A stretch of DNA of 64,000 bases from Durusdinium trenchii (GCA_963970005.1 CAXAMN010021112.1:2213786-2277785), one strand, 5' to 3'; positions 39,246-49,029 are shown, counted from the stretch's first letter. Numbers and translations: made by a program. The notes: generated by a model from the sequence alone, not told the origin.

Positions 39246-39518
39246 TTGCCTCACGTGCGGAGCTGGTGGTTCATCCAAGCTGATCACATCTTCTTCACCA
39301 TGGTGGATTTCACATGTTTCATCTGTCAAAAGAGATGTGTGATATTGTGTCATGACGTCAATGCCAAGAAGTTGGGCACCATGCAACTGGCATTCCTGTG
39401 TATCGCCTACACCCAGTTCGATGTAGCTCGCCTTTATGTACCCTTTTTGGAGGGAAATTGGGGATCCCTCACTCCACGTGAAAATCTTGCATTCAAAAGA
39501 TCAACTGTTAACGCTTAA
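39246..39518 (+). CDS. Exon candidate, aromatic/Cys-rich
   Basis: WWFIQADHIFFTMVDFTCFI, then CQKRCVILCHDVNAKKLGTM and AYTQFDVARLYVPFLEGNWG, TAA at 39516. CFICQKRCVILCHD has several Cys and a His but matches no zinc-finger spacing I know. Confidence 0.45.
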   Translation: MPHVRSWWFIQADHIFFTMVDFTCFICQKRCVILCHDVNAKKLGTMQLAFLCIAYTQFDVARLYVPFLEGNWGSLTPRENLAFKRSTVNA

Positions 39519-39714
39519 ACCCTCTAGCGAAAGGAAAGGAGTCAAACTACGATCCCGGAGAGTCCAAGACCAGCTATTTGGAGGAAGCGAAAGGTCCAAA
39601 ATTGTGTGACTGTAACTCCTTGCAACCTTGTCCAACAAAACTAGACACCCTTGCTTTTGATCAGCTTCTTCTTGTGGGATAATTTAATAAATCATAAAAC
39701 AAACACACCCCATA

Positions 39715-39824
39715 GGGATCCAAGCACCTTATGAGATGGTGATTGGAGACACTGTTATGTAGGTTTTGAGGGTCCAGTCGTACCGAACCTGAGGTACGGT
39801 GGCAGTGGATCCATAAAGACATCT
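39715..39824. repeat. Family B element, adjoining an acceptor
   Basis: GGATCCAAGCACCTTATGAG at the left, GAGGTACGGTGGCAGTGGAT with CC at the right; the middle ATTGGAGACACTGTTATGTA is shared. It ends 7 bp before the CTTCTTCAG acceptor. Confidence 0.85.
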
Positions 39825-39831
39825 TCTTCAG

Positions 39832-40056
39832 ATACCTTTGAAGCCGTTCTGCATGCGGTCTTCACCGGCCCGGAACCCCCCAGAACCGGACCCTTCGCCG
39901 GACCCCGAGGACGAGTCCAGTCCCGCCGCCTCCCGCGGCGCAACGCCGGAGCCAACGGCCGAGCCTCCCGTGCCACGGGGCTCAGCGCTGGCGGATTTTC
40001 TGCTGGCCACTTGGACGAGTGTTGGAGTGATTGGGGTGGCAAGTCTTGGAGAATGA
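39832..40056 (+). CDS. Terminal exon, Pro/Glu-rich then hydrophobic
   Basis: After ATCTTCTTCAG, phase 0: PARNPPEPDPSPDPEDESSP, then a Pro-rich linker and ADFLLATWTSVGVIGVASLG, a possible membrane anchor, TGA at 40054. Extreme third-position GC. The minus frame across it is the shadow. Confidence 0.55.
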   Translation: MPLKPFCMRSSPARNPPEPDPSPDPEDESSPAASRGATPEPTAEPPVPRGSALADFLLATWTSVGVIGVASLGE

Positions 40057-41080
40057 GAAATTCAATTTGGTTTGACTTGTTAAACGTGTGTTTCCTTGCG
40101 TCAACATCGAGGAGGAGGAGTCGGATTTTTTGATAGAGTTGTTTGTGATCTCGGATTCAAGTCGACGGATTCCTGGAGAGATATTGATCCGTCAACCGCT
40201 GACGGTGTTGAGTGGACAGTGGACAGTCAAGTGGATGCATGAAGCCTGGTATTTGTGATACGCACCGGTTGCGTTGGTGTGATTGGCTGATGTTCCCCAC
40301 GTTCTTAATCATTGTATATAGGGTTTCTTTGTATGTTGATTCCTATTGTATACGGATATTTTATATAGATTTGTATAGGGTTAATTGATGTTGCTTGTGT
40401 ATGTTGATTCCTGGCAGGGAGTTACAGCACCGGTTGCTTTTTAGACTAAATCGATGCCTACCCAGGTGGAGATCAAGTGTTTCCCTCGAAATAGATCCTT
40501 TCATGAGAGAACCTGCAGGGAACTTGATTCATTGTTAGTTTGAAGGACTCCTTCAACAGATCCAAGTGCCTTTCCAAAGAAAGCTTGATGCCTGCTTACA
40601 AAGGTTTCTAGGGAACCACTATCAAAGGTCGGACTTGCGCTCCCAACACGGGCTTGCGCTCCCAACGCGTAGTCGGGCAAGCACTGGTCAATAGTGGTAG
40701 TTCTAGAGGTAAAATACCATTAAAGAAAGGCTAAGGTAGTGCTCTGGCTGCTGGAAAAAGACAGCTAAGAGTAATTGGCAAGTACAATGACATGAAGAGT
40801 TGAGATAGTTGGGGCAGGTCGCTTGAAGTTTAACACCTTTCTTTGCTTGCTTGACCATAAGTGTTTGATGGTCTTTGTTTGATGTAAGCATGGCAGCATG
40901 TCTAAAGTAATGACCTTCGACTTGGGTTCTACGTATAGAAGCGAGCATGACGTTGACTTTTTGTAGTATGAGCAAAGACTTGCACATCTTTTGCAGTAGA
41001 ATCTCGATTATATAGTAACCACACCAATTTAGATTAAACCTCTTCATTCATACACTATGGGGGATTAATCAAGACTATAC
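40057..41080. other. Stretch without a supported gene
   Basis: AT-rich with short duplications (GGGCTTGCGCTCCCAACGCG at about 40645). The minus frame 40703-41047 has no coding bias. A family F end is at 41053-41082. Confidence 0.45.
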
Positions 41081-41082
41081 AT
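41053..41082. repeat. Family F end (copy F5)
   Basis: ATGGGGGATTAATCAAGACT with ATACATG; inverse complement of the F2 end. Confidence 0.6.
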
Positions 41083-41353
41083 GATGTGGATCTCTGCAGA
41101 AGATCATCCATTTTGGATCTCGTCCTTGTGCAGCAGAGCTTTGCCTCGAGGTCTCGCGAGCTTTAGCAGAGCATGTGCTGGCTCGAAGCTCTTCGGCTGG
41201 AACTTGTCTTGGGGAGATCAAAAGCCATCAACTTATCTTCCGAATGCAGAACACCACTCACATTGTCAGTCATTCTTCCGAAACAAAAAAAGAAAACGAC
41301 ACCCACCGACCACCGCGTTGTTTTTCACACACTTGAAACACAAACAGCCATGA
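41081..41353 (+). CDS. Exon candidate, frame uncertain
   Basis: SSLCSRALPRGLASFSRACA in one frame, WLEALRLELVLGRSKAINLS in another (41173-41373). The second has better leucine periodicity. No clear splice signals. Confidence 0.28.
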   Translation: MMWISAEDHPFWISSLCSRALPRGLASFSRACAGSKLFGWNLSWGDQKPSTYLPNAEHHSHCQSFFRNKKRKRHPPTTALFFTHLKHKQP

Positions 41354-41410
41354 CCTCTGGGACTGGCATATGATATGACTTCCGAGTTTTGGGCTTTATG
41401 GCTATATCTT

Positions 41411-41512
41411 CCATATACCAGGACCTTCCAAGCCCGGTGGTTTTTTGGAGACCACCTTGACCTCTAAGAGGTTATTATGTATAGACACCTAATATGGAAG
41501 GTCCTGGTATGG
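41411..41512. repeat. Family D inverted-repeat element, copy D1
   Basis: CCATATACCAGGACCTTCCA at the left, TGGAAGGTCCTGGTATGG at the right; the middle has GACCTCTAAG and ATAGACACC, as in D2. Confidence 0.9.
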
Positions 41513-41648
41513 AGTATCTGGTGCCGAACCTGAAGAGGCCTTGCTCTTCATCGCTGAGTTGGGACACTTCGTGTGATCTTCCGGTGACCACCCGGCTTAG
41601 TTCCCTCGCATCGTGTTGTTCTTTTTCCAGGGGAGAGGACATACAACC

Positions 41649-41895
41649 TTAGTTGTGATCTCTGACCCAACCGTTCAAGAAGATTCCACTACATACCAGC
41701 CTCAGGCCCGCTCCGGTCTTATACCAGTATAACGGTTTTCCTGGTTTTCCTGTTATCTGGAGCATCTGGGGGAGCTCGACGTAGGGCACCGAAAACGAAG
41801 ATCGCCCTTCACCCCGCTCGCGCTTCGTACGGCGAGGCGCATCTCCAGCGAGTGAAGGCTCCACCCTCGCCTCCCAGCTGTTGTCCTTGTGCGAA
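41649..41895 (-). CDS. Exon, uncharacterised
   Basis: Minus frame: KDNSWEARVEPSLAGDAPRR, GRSSFSVPYVELPQMLQITG, then YWYKTGAGLRLVCSGIFLNG and stop at 41649. A 9-bp tandem (GGAAAACCA) gives GKPGKP. No competing plus frame of equal quality. Confidence 0.5.
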
Positions 41896-42054
41896 GATCA
41901 GATGGATGCTTGGGAAGATAGAAGAATCATATAGTGGATTTGTCCGGGCAGGTGAAACACCGCACTGAACGGGCCGAAGGGAAGATGCGACACCAGTCCA
42001 TTGGAAGACCCCGGATCCAGTCGTAGCTTCTCAGTGGAGAAGGTACGACTCCCA

Positions 42055-42187
42055 TGAGTGGACCCAACTGCCATGGGGCCTGACACGGACCGCAGAAGGA
42101 TGCAGAAGGCGCAGTTCCCTGCAGCCCCTATAGGGCCGGCTGAAAACACATCAGACCCTGGACCCGACCTGACCCGACCACTTCTGG
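42055..42187 (+). CDS. Exon candidate, Pro-rich
   Basis: DPTAMGPDTDRRRMQKAQFP, then AAPIGPAENTSDPGPDLTRP and a GGAGG|GTTTTG donor at about 42187. The minus frame 41898-42149 opposes it. Confidence 0.4.
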
Positions 42188-42359
42188 AGGGTTTTGATAT
42201 GTTTTTGATCCTGCATCACAGGGCTTTGGACGCCTCACTCAACCTTATATCCGGCTTGAGAGTCCATGATTCTCAGGGGTGTTCCATGACTCTCATGGGA
42301 TGTTCACCTTAGACACGGGTTGACTGAGACATGGAAACGAGATGATGTGATGATCCTTC

Positions 42360-42495
42360 ACCTTGTTGAACGATCGCCGATCGCCCTGCCCTACCAAAAA
42401 CCGGGCACGGCTGGGAATGGATTCCATCCGGTCATATCCGGTCCTTCCACTTGCATGTACCGGAGGGAGAGGGGGGCCAGAGGGGTTGGACCTGG
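42360..42495 (+). CDS. Exon candidate, weak
   Basis: VERSPIALPYQKPGTAGNGF then SGPSTCMYRRERG in one frame; another (42363) is also open. Confidence 0.28.
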
Positions 42496-42643
42496 AGTGG
42501 CCTGTGTGTGTGAGAATTCATGTTTTAACATCAGATGTGGAGTTAAGAAGAAAAAACAACTTTTGGAGGTAGAAAGGCTTTTATGCTAAACTTCATTGAT
42601 CTCCATTGTGTTTTTGTTTATGAGTGTAATAGTATACACGATT

Positions 42644-42836
42644 TCATTAGCGCTCCACTCCCTTCAAGTCATCTATCATGGTGGATGGGCGAGCGTGCAG
42701 AGTTTCAAAACATGCTTGTGCACCCTTCAGGATGTCGCTCGTGCCCTGGCGCGCCACTGGGAACTGCAAGCTGCATTGCCAAACGCTGAGACTCGGCACT
42801 ACCCCCCGAAAATGGTCTCTTTTGGTGTTGAAAGAG
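42644..42836 (+). CDS. Exon candidate, uncharacterised
   Basis: YHGGWASVQSFKTCLCTLQD, then VARALARHWELQAALPNAET and PPKMVSFGVER. It may start after CCTTCAG at 42731. Good helix pattern in the middle. Confidence 0.43.
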
Positions 42837-43000
42837 TTTTGGGTTGTCTTCATGGACAGGAAATGATCAGCAGTTCTGTGTCGTTATGTGCTGAACGAGC
42901 CCTTTCAGTCAGTCGGGATGCCCTTTAGAAAAAGAACCGCTCTGAACTTAGGGGTCTATATAAACGGCATCCTGGCATGGAACTCTTTGGTGTGTTTGTG

Positions 43001-43095
43001 TCCCTACACCTCCAAGTACCTCCTCAGAAGGGATTTGGAGCCTCCAAAGTCACCTCAAACACCTTCTCAGAAGGTACTTGGAGGCCTAGGGTGTG
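43001..43095. repeat. Family B element
   Basis: CCTCCAAGTACCTCCTCAGA at the left and TTCTCAGAAGGTACTTGGAG plus GC at the right; near-perfect inverted ends. Confidence 0.92.
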
Positions 43096-43380
43096 TTGTT
43101 GTTTGCTTTGTTTGTTGACTTGTACATTTTAAGTATACTTTATTGTTGCTACAACCTTTGCAGTTTGACGAGCCTTATCGCTGTGTCGGTTTTGTTCTTC
43201 AAAGCTCCTTTGTGTTTGTATAGCCACTGAACCCGGCATGAATGAGCGGAGGGATTGCCCAATGGTAACCATGACTCATGGTACAACCCTTGAAAGACCA
43301 TCCTCATTGGTTATACCAAACCAAAACCCTTGAAGTCATTTGCTCATCTTCATGGTACAACCAGCCATCTCCATTGCTTC

Positions 43381-43549
43381 TCCATGGTGCCCGGACCGCC
43401 GTTGCGACGCTCCAAGGCGACCGGCGTTCCGCTGGGGACGGGACAGCCGGCGCGCGGCCCAAGCCCTGGTAGCGCGACGGCGGTGCACAGTGCTACGACC
43501 TACCGAGACGCGAGTGAACCAGGAGCGCTGGCAGGTCGTCCGGTGCTGA
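43381..43549 (+). CDS. Exon candidate, Arg-rich
   Basis: DRRCDAPRRPAFRWGRDSRR, then AAQALVARRRCTVLRPTETR and a Trp/Val end with TGA at 43547. Highest third-position GC of three open plus frames. Confidence 0.4.
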
Positions 43550-43828
43550 GACAGTCAGGACTTAGGAAGTTCCAGCGATGAATCATAGGATTGGTTTATT
43601 TGGGGTTTCCGTGTTCCATCCCTAGTAGTCAAAAGTGTTGAGACTTCTCCGGATGGATAACCAAATATGATTGACTAGATGTGAAGAGCTCGACACGGAT
43701 CATTCTGGTTGACTTTGCAGCAGGATAAGAGGTGGGGTTAGTGGATGGGTGAGGCTTGGAGGTGTTCCAATGACATGGCCACTGCGATGTGCGAGAGGGA
43801 TGGAAATGTTTGTTTCTCACTTTTTCAG

Positions 43829-43927
43829 CTCCAAATGGAGCGCTTCTCGGGTCATGTCGGGCGCCTGGAGTTTGAGGGACCTTCTGCCGGGTCTACGGCG
43901 CACGGCCGGCACGGCTCCCAAAGCCAA
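43829..43927 (+). CDS. Exon with consensus acceptor, 33 codons
   Basis: TTCTCACTTTTTCAG then, in phase 0, LQMERFSGHVGRLEFEGPSA and GSTAHGRHGSQSQ up to CCAA|GTTGAT, phase 0. Another plus frame (43749-44087) spans the region without needing splice sites. Confidence 0.48.
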
Positions 43928-44114
43928 GTTGATTTGCCTCTGTGGCTGTGACTCAAAAAGCAGAAGCCCGGGACCTCCAGCTATTAGTCATGATATCCAG
44001 TTCCCCCAGAGGGTTGGCCTCATATCACGATGTTTGAGCCACAGCCAGTTGCCTACCTTGAGCAACTCCAACAGACTCCGTCCCTGATCCGCTTCCACTT
44101 GAGCCAGCAATCCT

Positions 44115-44345
44115 TTGGGGCGCGTGTGTTTTCCAGCGGATCTTTTGGGACAAAGCAACCTGGTCAATTCTGTGGGAACCAACGGCGTCGCTCTCAAGCG
44201 TGGGAATCAGGTCAGCATGTTGGCGGGTCCATGTTTTGCGGTACATATGATTACCCCTGGGGCTGCAGCTACCTTCAGAGAAGTACTTACCGTAAGATGG
44301 TTGTTGTGTCCAACCACCTTTGAGGATATGGGACAGGATGAGTGA
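44115..44345 (+). CDS. Exon candidate, hydrophobic patches
   Basis: ADLLGQSNLVNSVGTNGVAL, then SMLAGPCFAVHMITPGAAAT and FREVLTVRWLLCPTTFEDMG. A GAATCAG|GTCAGC inside may be a donor. A second plus frame (EPQPVAYLEQLQQTPSLIRF, from 44030) and a 147-codon minus frame compete. Confidence 0.38.
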   Translation: MGRVCFPADLLGQSNLVNSVGTNGVALKRGNQVSMLAGPCFAVHMITPGAAATFREVLTVRWLLCPTTFEDMGQDE

Positions 44346-44646
44346 TTGACAAATCTGTGGTTTGGGTTGGCTCCCCCCTGTGCCATCGCCGTTGATTCTG
44401 ACACGCCTCATGATGTTCCTTGTGACATTTACAGGCTGGCTGCCTGGCTTCTTCCAAAAGCATCCCAAGGCTGGTACAGTACATATCCGTTACAAGAAGA
44501 CTATTCATTGTATATATATATGTATATCCCCCCAAACGCCTGAAGAGAATGTTCATTCCAAAGTCTTTTGTTGGTGAAACATCCTGCGGCCGCCCAGGCT
44601 GCCGGGACTGCAGGCCCCCAAGCCTCTTCAGAGATGTCTTTTTCAT

Positions 44647-44680
44647 CCATGTGACATGGGGGGATTCATCAAGAGTCTAC
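44647..44680 (-). repeat. Family F end (copy F3), adjoining an acceptor
   Basis: GGGGGGATTCATCAAGAGTC with TAC, directly followed by CCCAG, the acceptor of the exon at 44686. Confidence 0.7.
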
Positions 44681-44685
44681 CCCAG

Positions 44686-44840
44686 GAGACACCGAAGCCT
44701 ATGCACTCACCGCTCGGCTCTTCAGCGCTGGCAGTGACACCTATGCCGAGCCAACTGCGGACTCTCAGGGTGTAAACTCGTTGACGGGTGGGGTCGATCA
44801 ACTCTATTTTGACTGTTTTCCGGTTCCATCAGAACCTACC
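44686..44840 (+). CDS. Exon directly after a family F end
   Basis: Two carry-over bases, then DTEAYALTARLFSAGSDTYA and EPTADSQGVNSLTGGVDQLY, ending with TAG at 44838. A donor CTCAGG|GTGTAA at 44769 is an alternative end. Good composition; no family recognised. Confidence 0.52.
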
Positions 44841-45259
44841 TAGCACTTCCTGTCCGGGTGCCCTGGAGTAGGAGACCTGTAAACGTAGGGTAGGGTAGTC
44901 GAACGCCAGGACACCCAGACAGGATGATCCTGGTATTTGCTATCATATTTGGTAGATGGTCTCCACCAGGGTCATGGCGTTCTCCTTTCCTATTTGTGAA
45001 TCTCGTCATGGCCTTCTGAACGCCAAGAAGATTCTACATGAACATATATGAACATGCATGCAAAAACAATCAAAACCACATCAAATCGATCATCTTATTA
45101 CATTGACTGGTGTAATGTGCAAGATGTGCTTAGTTTTCATGCCGCATCTAGGACATTATCGTTTTGGGTTTGTGTCAAACTGAGGGGACACCTCCAGCGT
45201 CAGTTTGTTTTTGTTCTTTACATTATACTTCTTTTACTTAGCCTAATCCTGGAGAGGAC

Positions 45260-45432
45260 CACCATGAACCACTTGCCAGGGTCTATTTTGCTGCAGATTG
45301 TTTGCCCATTGTGTGTGATGTTTCCGTTTACGATCCAATCGCGCTTGCCCAAGGAGCCAGAGGCACTTGAATCTGATCCTCCGCCAGTACCTTGACAAGA
45401 ACAGTCGGCTCAGCCAGGAGCTCTTCTTCTGA
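45260..45432 (+). CDS. Exon region open in three plus frames
   Basis: Frames contain HEPLARVYFAADCLPIVCDV, NHLPGSILLQIVCPLCVMFP and, at the end, LNLILRQYLDKNSRLSQELF with TGA at 45430. The last is the most convincing and probably starts after CCCAAG or GCCAG. Confidence 0.35.
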
Positions 45433-45844
45433 GTGGTAAACATCACCCTACAAGGAGGCTTCTCCTGTTTTGACGTGTCCGTTTACTCACTACCCGCTTC
45501 CTTCAATGACCTATGTTGTTGTTGTTGTTGCTGTTGTTACATGTCAGGATGGCCCTTTCACGTTTACCATGGTATTCCGGACCTATTGGACGAAGGCCTG
45601 AAGCCTGAACGCCCCAACCTAGAACCTTCCAATTGGATGAGCCTAAAACTTCCGTTTTGAGCCTAGAACTTCCAATGACTCATTTTACCCCACCTGGAAG
45701 TCATGATCCACCACTTGTTACAGGGTAAAAAAGATGTAAAACGAGTCATGACTGGACTGCCGGGGGAACATGAAGGGATCAGGTTCGGTACCCTCAGTTA
45801 CATAAGAAATCAGAAACATATAATACAGCCATTGATAGGGTTAG

Positions 45845-46057
45845 GTGAAATATAATGGATACAGGCCCTCAGGGCCAGCCGTATCTTGCCTTCTTGCTGA
45901 GGTTCCGGATGACCTGGAGATGGAGATGCAGGATAGGGTGCTCAACATCGAATGGATGAAGGAAGGAAGGTCACCTCCTGTTTTGAAGAAGACCTGGAAC
46001 TTCCTGGAAAAAACACATTACAACCTGTTTGGGACTGGCAGTCCTGACATGTCCTGA
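45845..46057 (+). CDS. Exon or ORF, acidic helical
   Basis: LLAEVPDDLEMEMQDRVLNI, EWMKEGRSPPVLKKTWNFLE, then a short end and TGA at 46055. ATG at 45845 is in frame, but the first 12 residues may be intron. Confidence 0.52.
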   Translation: MKYNGYRPSGPAVSCLLAEVPDDLEMEMQDRVLNIEWMKEGRSPPVLKKTWNFLEKTHYNLFGTGSPDMS

Positions 46058-46461
46058 CTCCGGATCAGGCCATGGGTGGTTTGGTGGATCAGTTTGGGCC
46101 TATTTGGGCTTGGTTTTCCAGGTTGGTTCTCCTAGTAACTGCTGGTGTTGAGCATTTTTCCGTATGAGCCCCCCAACTGGTTGCTACGAATCTTGCAGGC
46201 AAGCCGCTTGGGCAAGTCCTTTGAAACACCGGCCGGTCACGTTCTCATTTTTGGAGGCTCAGTATAGTATTTGAGATGATGACTCAAACTTTTGCTCGCT
46301 TTCTTCCAAAGAGTGGCCAGTCAGGACCAGGCAGCGTTCAAGTGCAGCAGGGAGACACCTTCCTGAGGCTGTCCGAACATGATCCCTCGATCATCATCTG
46401 CTGAGCACTGAGATGGGGTCATTAAACTCCCCATCACTGAGACGGGGCCAGCTGAAAGCAG

Positions 46462-46656
46462 TTGAAGAAAGCAGTTGAACTCCCTATCACTGAATGCATC
46501 AAGACAGACTTCCCTGACGAATCCCCCCAAGACCACGGCCCCTCTTCGATCACGGATCACCGCCTTTTCGTGCGGCCCCGGATCACGCGGCGCTGGCACA
46601 GTGGATTGGATCTGCCGACCGAACCACAGCGGAGCGGTAGGGCAGTTGAAGCCTAG
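46462..46656 (+). CDS. Exon candidate, Asp/Arg-rich
   Basis: VELPITECIKTDFPDESPQD, HGPSSITDHRLFVRPRITRR and TAG at 46654. GAAAGCAGTTGAA is duplicated at its start. A second plus frame and a 120-codon minus frame are open. Confidence 0.42.
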   Translation: MKKAVELPITECIKTDFPDESPQDHGPSSITDHRLFVRPRITRRWHSGLDLPTEPQRSGRAVEA

Positions 46657-46881
46657 GACGCCTTCCGACGAACCCCAAATCATGTAAACATCCTTTTTGT
46701 TTTTACATATTTACAATGCGTTTGGTTGACGTGTAACACTGTAAAGCAAGGGCTTTTTGATGCACCTCAAACAACAATGTGTTCACTCTCCCATCCTCTT
46801 CAGGTCAGCCCGGTAGACGCCGGTAGACGCGCCGCCCTTTTCGCTCCTTGCACCGCCCATATCGATTGAGTCGATCGGCAG

Positions 46882-46988
46882 GACACGGTGAAGCCGAAGG
46901 TCACCGAAGGGGTCACGGCACTTCTGCAGGACTTGGAGGATCGCGCGAGTGGGACGCGGAGCGCGCGGAGCACGGAGCGCGGAGACCG
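46882..46988 (+). CDS. Exon, helical then Arg/Ser-rich
   Basis: After GATCGGCAG, phase 0: TVKPKVTEGVTALLQDLEDR, then ASGTRSARSTERG and ACCG|GTGGAA, phase 2. Confidence 0.5.
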
Positions 46989-47109
46989 GTGGAAATCCCT
47001 GTGTTTTTCAAGCCACCTCCACGGATCAAATTGGAGGAGTGTGAGAATAGAACCAGTCCTTCAAGTGGAAGATCCATATATGTTATCTACAGTGCAAGCA
47101 TTCCATAAT

Positions 47110-47397
47110 ATTCCATGAACAGACCATACAGGTGAAACACGTGTGACACATAGATTTAGAGGACAGCATCATAAATACATTTAACACAAATAAAAATGCA
47201 GTGATGAGGTGTATATATATATATATTACCTGAATATATGCAATAAGGAGTTATATCACAATTAACACAGCTTTTAAAGACAATGTACAGCTGTACAACA
47301 ACATGAGAACCACTGCTTTCCCTTCATTTGTTTGGTTGGACCTCCTACACTTTACTATAGTGATCGATATATTGGACAAAGTACGAGCATGACACAG
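47110..47397. other. AT-rich stretch, no gene
   Basis: Includes a (TA)n run at 47210-47227; no biased frame. Confidence 0.6.
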
Positions 47398-47575
47398 TCT
47401 GAACCCTGAGCCGAACATGGACCCGGACCTGGACACGTTGCGGCAAAGCGAGGCCTTGGATCGTCGACTGGATGGTGATGAAGCGGTCGAAGCGGCTCCA
47501 CACGTGAGGGAGCCGTGGCAGGGGCTGTTTTCGGCAGGTGAAGATGAGTGTGAAGAGTGGCAGGTTCTACAAGGC
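47398..47575 (+). CDS. Exon ending exactly at a family F element
   Basis: One carry-over base after GACACAG, then MDPDLDTLRQSEALDRRLDG, DEAVEAAPHVREPWQGLFSA and an acidic end. The donor CAAGGC|GTAAAT is phase 0 and is formed by the start of family F copy F4. Unspliced, the frame stops 18 bases into the element. Confidence 0.58.
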
Positions 47576-47668
47576 GTAAATGTGGACTCTTGATTTGTTC
47601 AAACCGACCCATTTGAATTGGACGTCCTCTTCATCTGTGGGGTTTATGGTCCTCAAGAGTCTACATGC
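47576..47668 (+). mobile_element. Family F element F4, starting at a donor
   Basis: Left AATGTGGACTCTTGATT, right CCTCAAGAGTCTACATGC. The first two bases after the exon (GT) form the donor. The acceptor is probably CTCAACATAG at 47701. Confidence 0.65.
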
Positions 47669-47725
47669 TACATGATCATGATGCTTTTAATCCATGTTCC
47701 TCTCAACATAGCGAGACTTAAACTG

Positions 47726-47772
47726 ACCCTACACCTCCAGTCGTACCTCCAAACCGGTTCGGTATGACTGGA
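47726..47772. repeat. Family B half-element
   Basis: CCTACACCTCCAGTCGTACC and GGTTCGGTATGACTGGA, a short inverted version. Confidence 0.6.
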
Positions 47773-48081
47773 CCCGACCCTGGCACCCACCCGGGCCCCC
47801 ATCGCCCCACCGAACCGAAGCGACTTTCGGGTCGACGACGGGTGTGTCGGCCACGGAATCGGGTGTCGGCCATGGCATCGATTCGAGGGCCAACACCGTT
47901 CGGGACGATGTGGTTTCACAACGTTCGGATGTGTGACGGCTCTGGCGTCTCGAGTTGGTCTGTGGTGTCGTTGGTGGCTCAGGCCACGAGTCCGCGAGTT
48001 CGCGAGTCCACAGCTACCCTCCAAGGACCAACACGGAATTCTTGGAAGGTGGAGACTCAAAGTAAACTGCCATCAAAGTAA
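47764..48081 (+). CDS. Exon region, frame uncertain
   Basis: Three plus frames are protein-like, for example VVSLVAQATSPRVRESTATL in the 105-codon one and GIDSRANTVRDDVVSQRSDV in another. High GC. Confidence 0.35.
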   Translation: MTGPDPGTHPGPHRPTEPKRLSGRRRVCRPRNRVSAMASIRGPTPFGTMWFHNVRMCDGSGVSSWSVVSLVAQATSPRVRESTATLQGPTRNSWKVETQSKLPSK

Positions 48082-48097
48082 AGAATGTGAACTTTAG

Positions 48098-48175
48098 GTA
48101 GCTTCTTGTTACTAGTAGCGATGCCCCTTGTTACTATAGTAGCAACGCCAGGAGCTACTAGTAGCTTCTTGCCAG
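48098..48175 (-). repeat. Family A element, copy A6, adjoining an acceptor
   Basis: Reverse orientation: GTAGCTTCTTGTTACTAGTA, then GCAACGCCAGGAGCTACTAG. Its end GTAGCTTCTTG is followed by CCAG and then GTCAAG before the next exon. Confidence 0.88.
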
Positions 48176-48185
48176 GTGGTCAAGG

Positions 48186-48305
48186 ATGCTTGTTGCTGCT
48201 TATTCCCCATCCGAGGAAACTCCATCGCCGGAGATCGCGCGGGATGAGCTTGAGCTGATCGTGGCACGTGTGTTAGCGCAACATGCAGCGTGTCCTTCCA
48301 ATTGA
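48186..48305 (+). CDS. Small ORF or terminal exon, 39 residues
   Basis: MLVAAYSPSEETPSPEIARD, ELELIVARVLAQHAACPSN and TGA at 48303. A clear amphipathic helix at the end. Preceded by TCAAG; lies 10 bp after family A copy A6. Confidence 0.55.
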   Translation: MLVAAYSPSEETPSPEIARDELELIVARVLAQHAACPSN

Positions 48306-48446
48306 AACACTAGAAGTCTGAAGGCTTGAGAACGTCGAACCAACAAATGTCTTATTAGTTCTTATTAATTCTTGCTGTTTTGTACCTATATTGGTGTGTC
48401 CCGTTGCCTGTAACCGTCGATAAAATAGAGTGTCATTCTGTTGCAG

Positions 48447-48908
48447 AAAGGCCTCGAACCCACGAAATTCATCGGTCCGCTCCCTGGGAATACCTACGAG
48501 TTCCCAGTGTCCCTATCAGGATCCTCCTGGGACCCAGGCCACAGCTGTTTGGCCCAACTTACCAATTCTGGTTTTGCTTCTGGGGAACATTTGTCCCTTA
48601 TTCACCTTGATCGCATGACCTGTCCGACAGCGCCAACTCCTGGACCTGAAAAGCCTCCGAAGTCCAGAGCAGGGGATCTATACATACAGACCAGAGGTGT
48701 TTGTTCAGACCGTGCTACCCAGACATTTCAGGGACCACTCAAGGCAACCAATGGTTCCAAAACCGAAGAACGTCAACCCCTGAGCATCGAAGCTTCCTGG
48801 GACCCGCTGGATGTTCTTTCCAGCTATTCCTCTATCTACCACAGAAGTGTCCGGAGGGGTTTTGTACCATTTGTGAACCTGACCTGGTGGGGATTTTCCT
48901 TATTATGA
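48447..48908 (+). CDS. Long exon, 153 codons
   Basis: A textbook acceptor (GTCATTCTGTTGCAG) then, in phase 0: TKFIGPLPGNTYEFPVSLSG, HSCLAQLTNSGFASGEHLSL, AGDLYIQTRGVCSDRATQTF, GPLKATNGSKTEERQPLSIE and VPFVNLTWWGFSLL, TGA at 48906. Looks like beta-rich globular sequence. CCGAA|GTCCAG (48662) could be an internal donor. No family recognised. Confidence 0.55.
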   Translation, partial: KGLEPTKFIGPLPGNTYEFPVSLSGSSWDPGHSCLAQLTNSGFASGEHLSLIHLDRMTCPTAPTPGPEKPPKSRAGDLYIQTRGVCSDRATQTFQGPLKATNGSKTEERQPLSIEASWDPLDVLSSYSSIYHRSVRRGFVPFVNLTWWGFSLL

Positions 48909-49029
48909 TTATGAGTTCCTTTCTTCCAAGTCGGAGGATTACGTTGGGAACATCCGCCAATGCATTCAGAACCCCGACTTGGCGACTTTTTCCATGTTGT
49001 CCGACCCCCAACCAAAGAACAAAGTAAAC

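Noticed and set aside
39280-39370. Zinc finger in CFICQKRCVILCHD
   Set aside because: No consistent CxxC...CxxC or CxxC...HxxH spacing.
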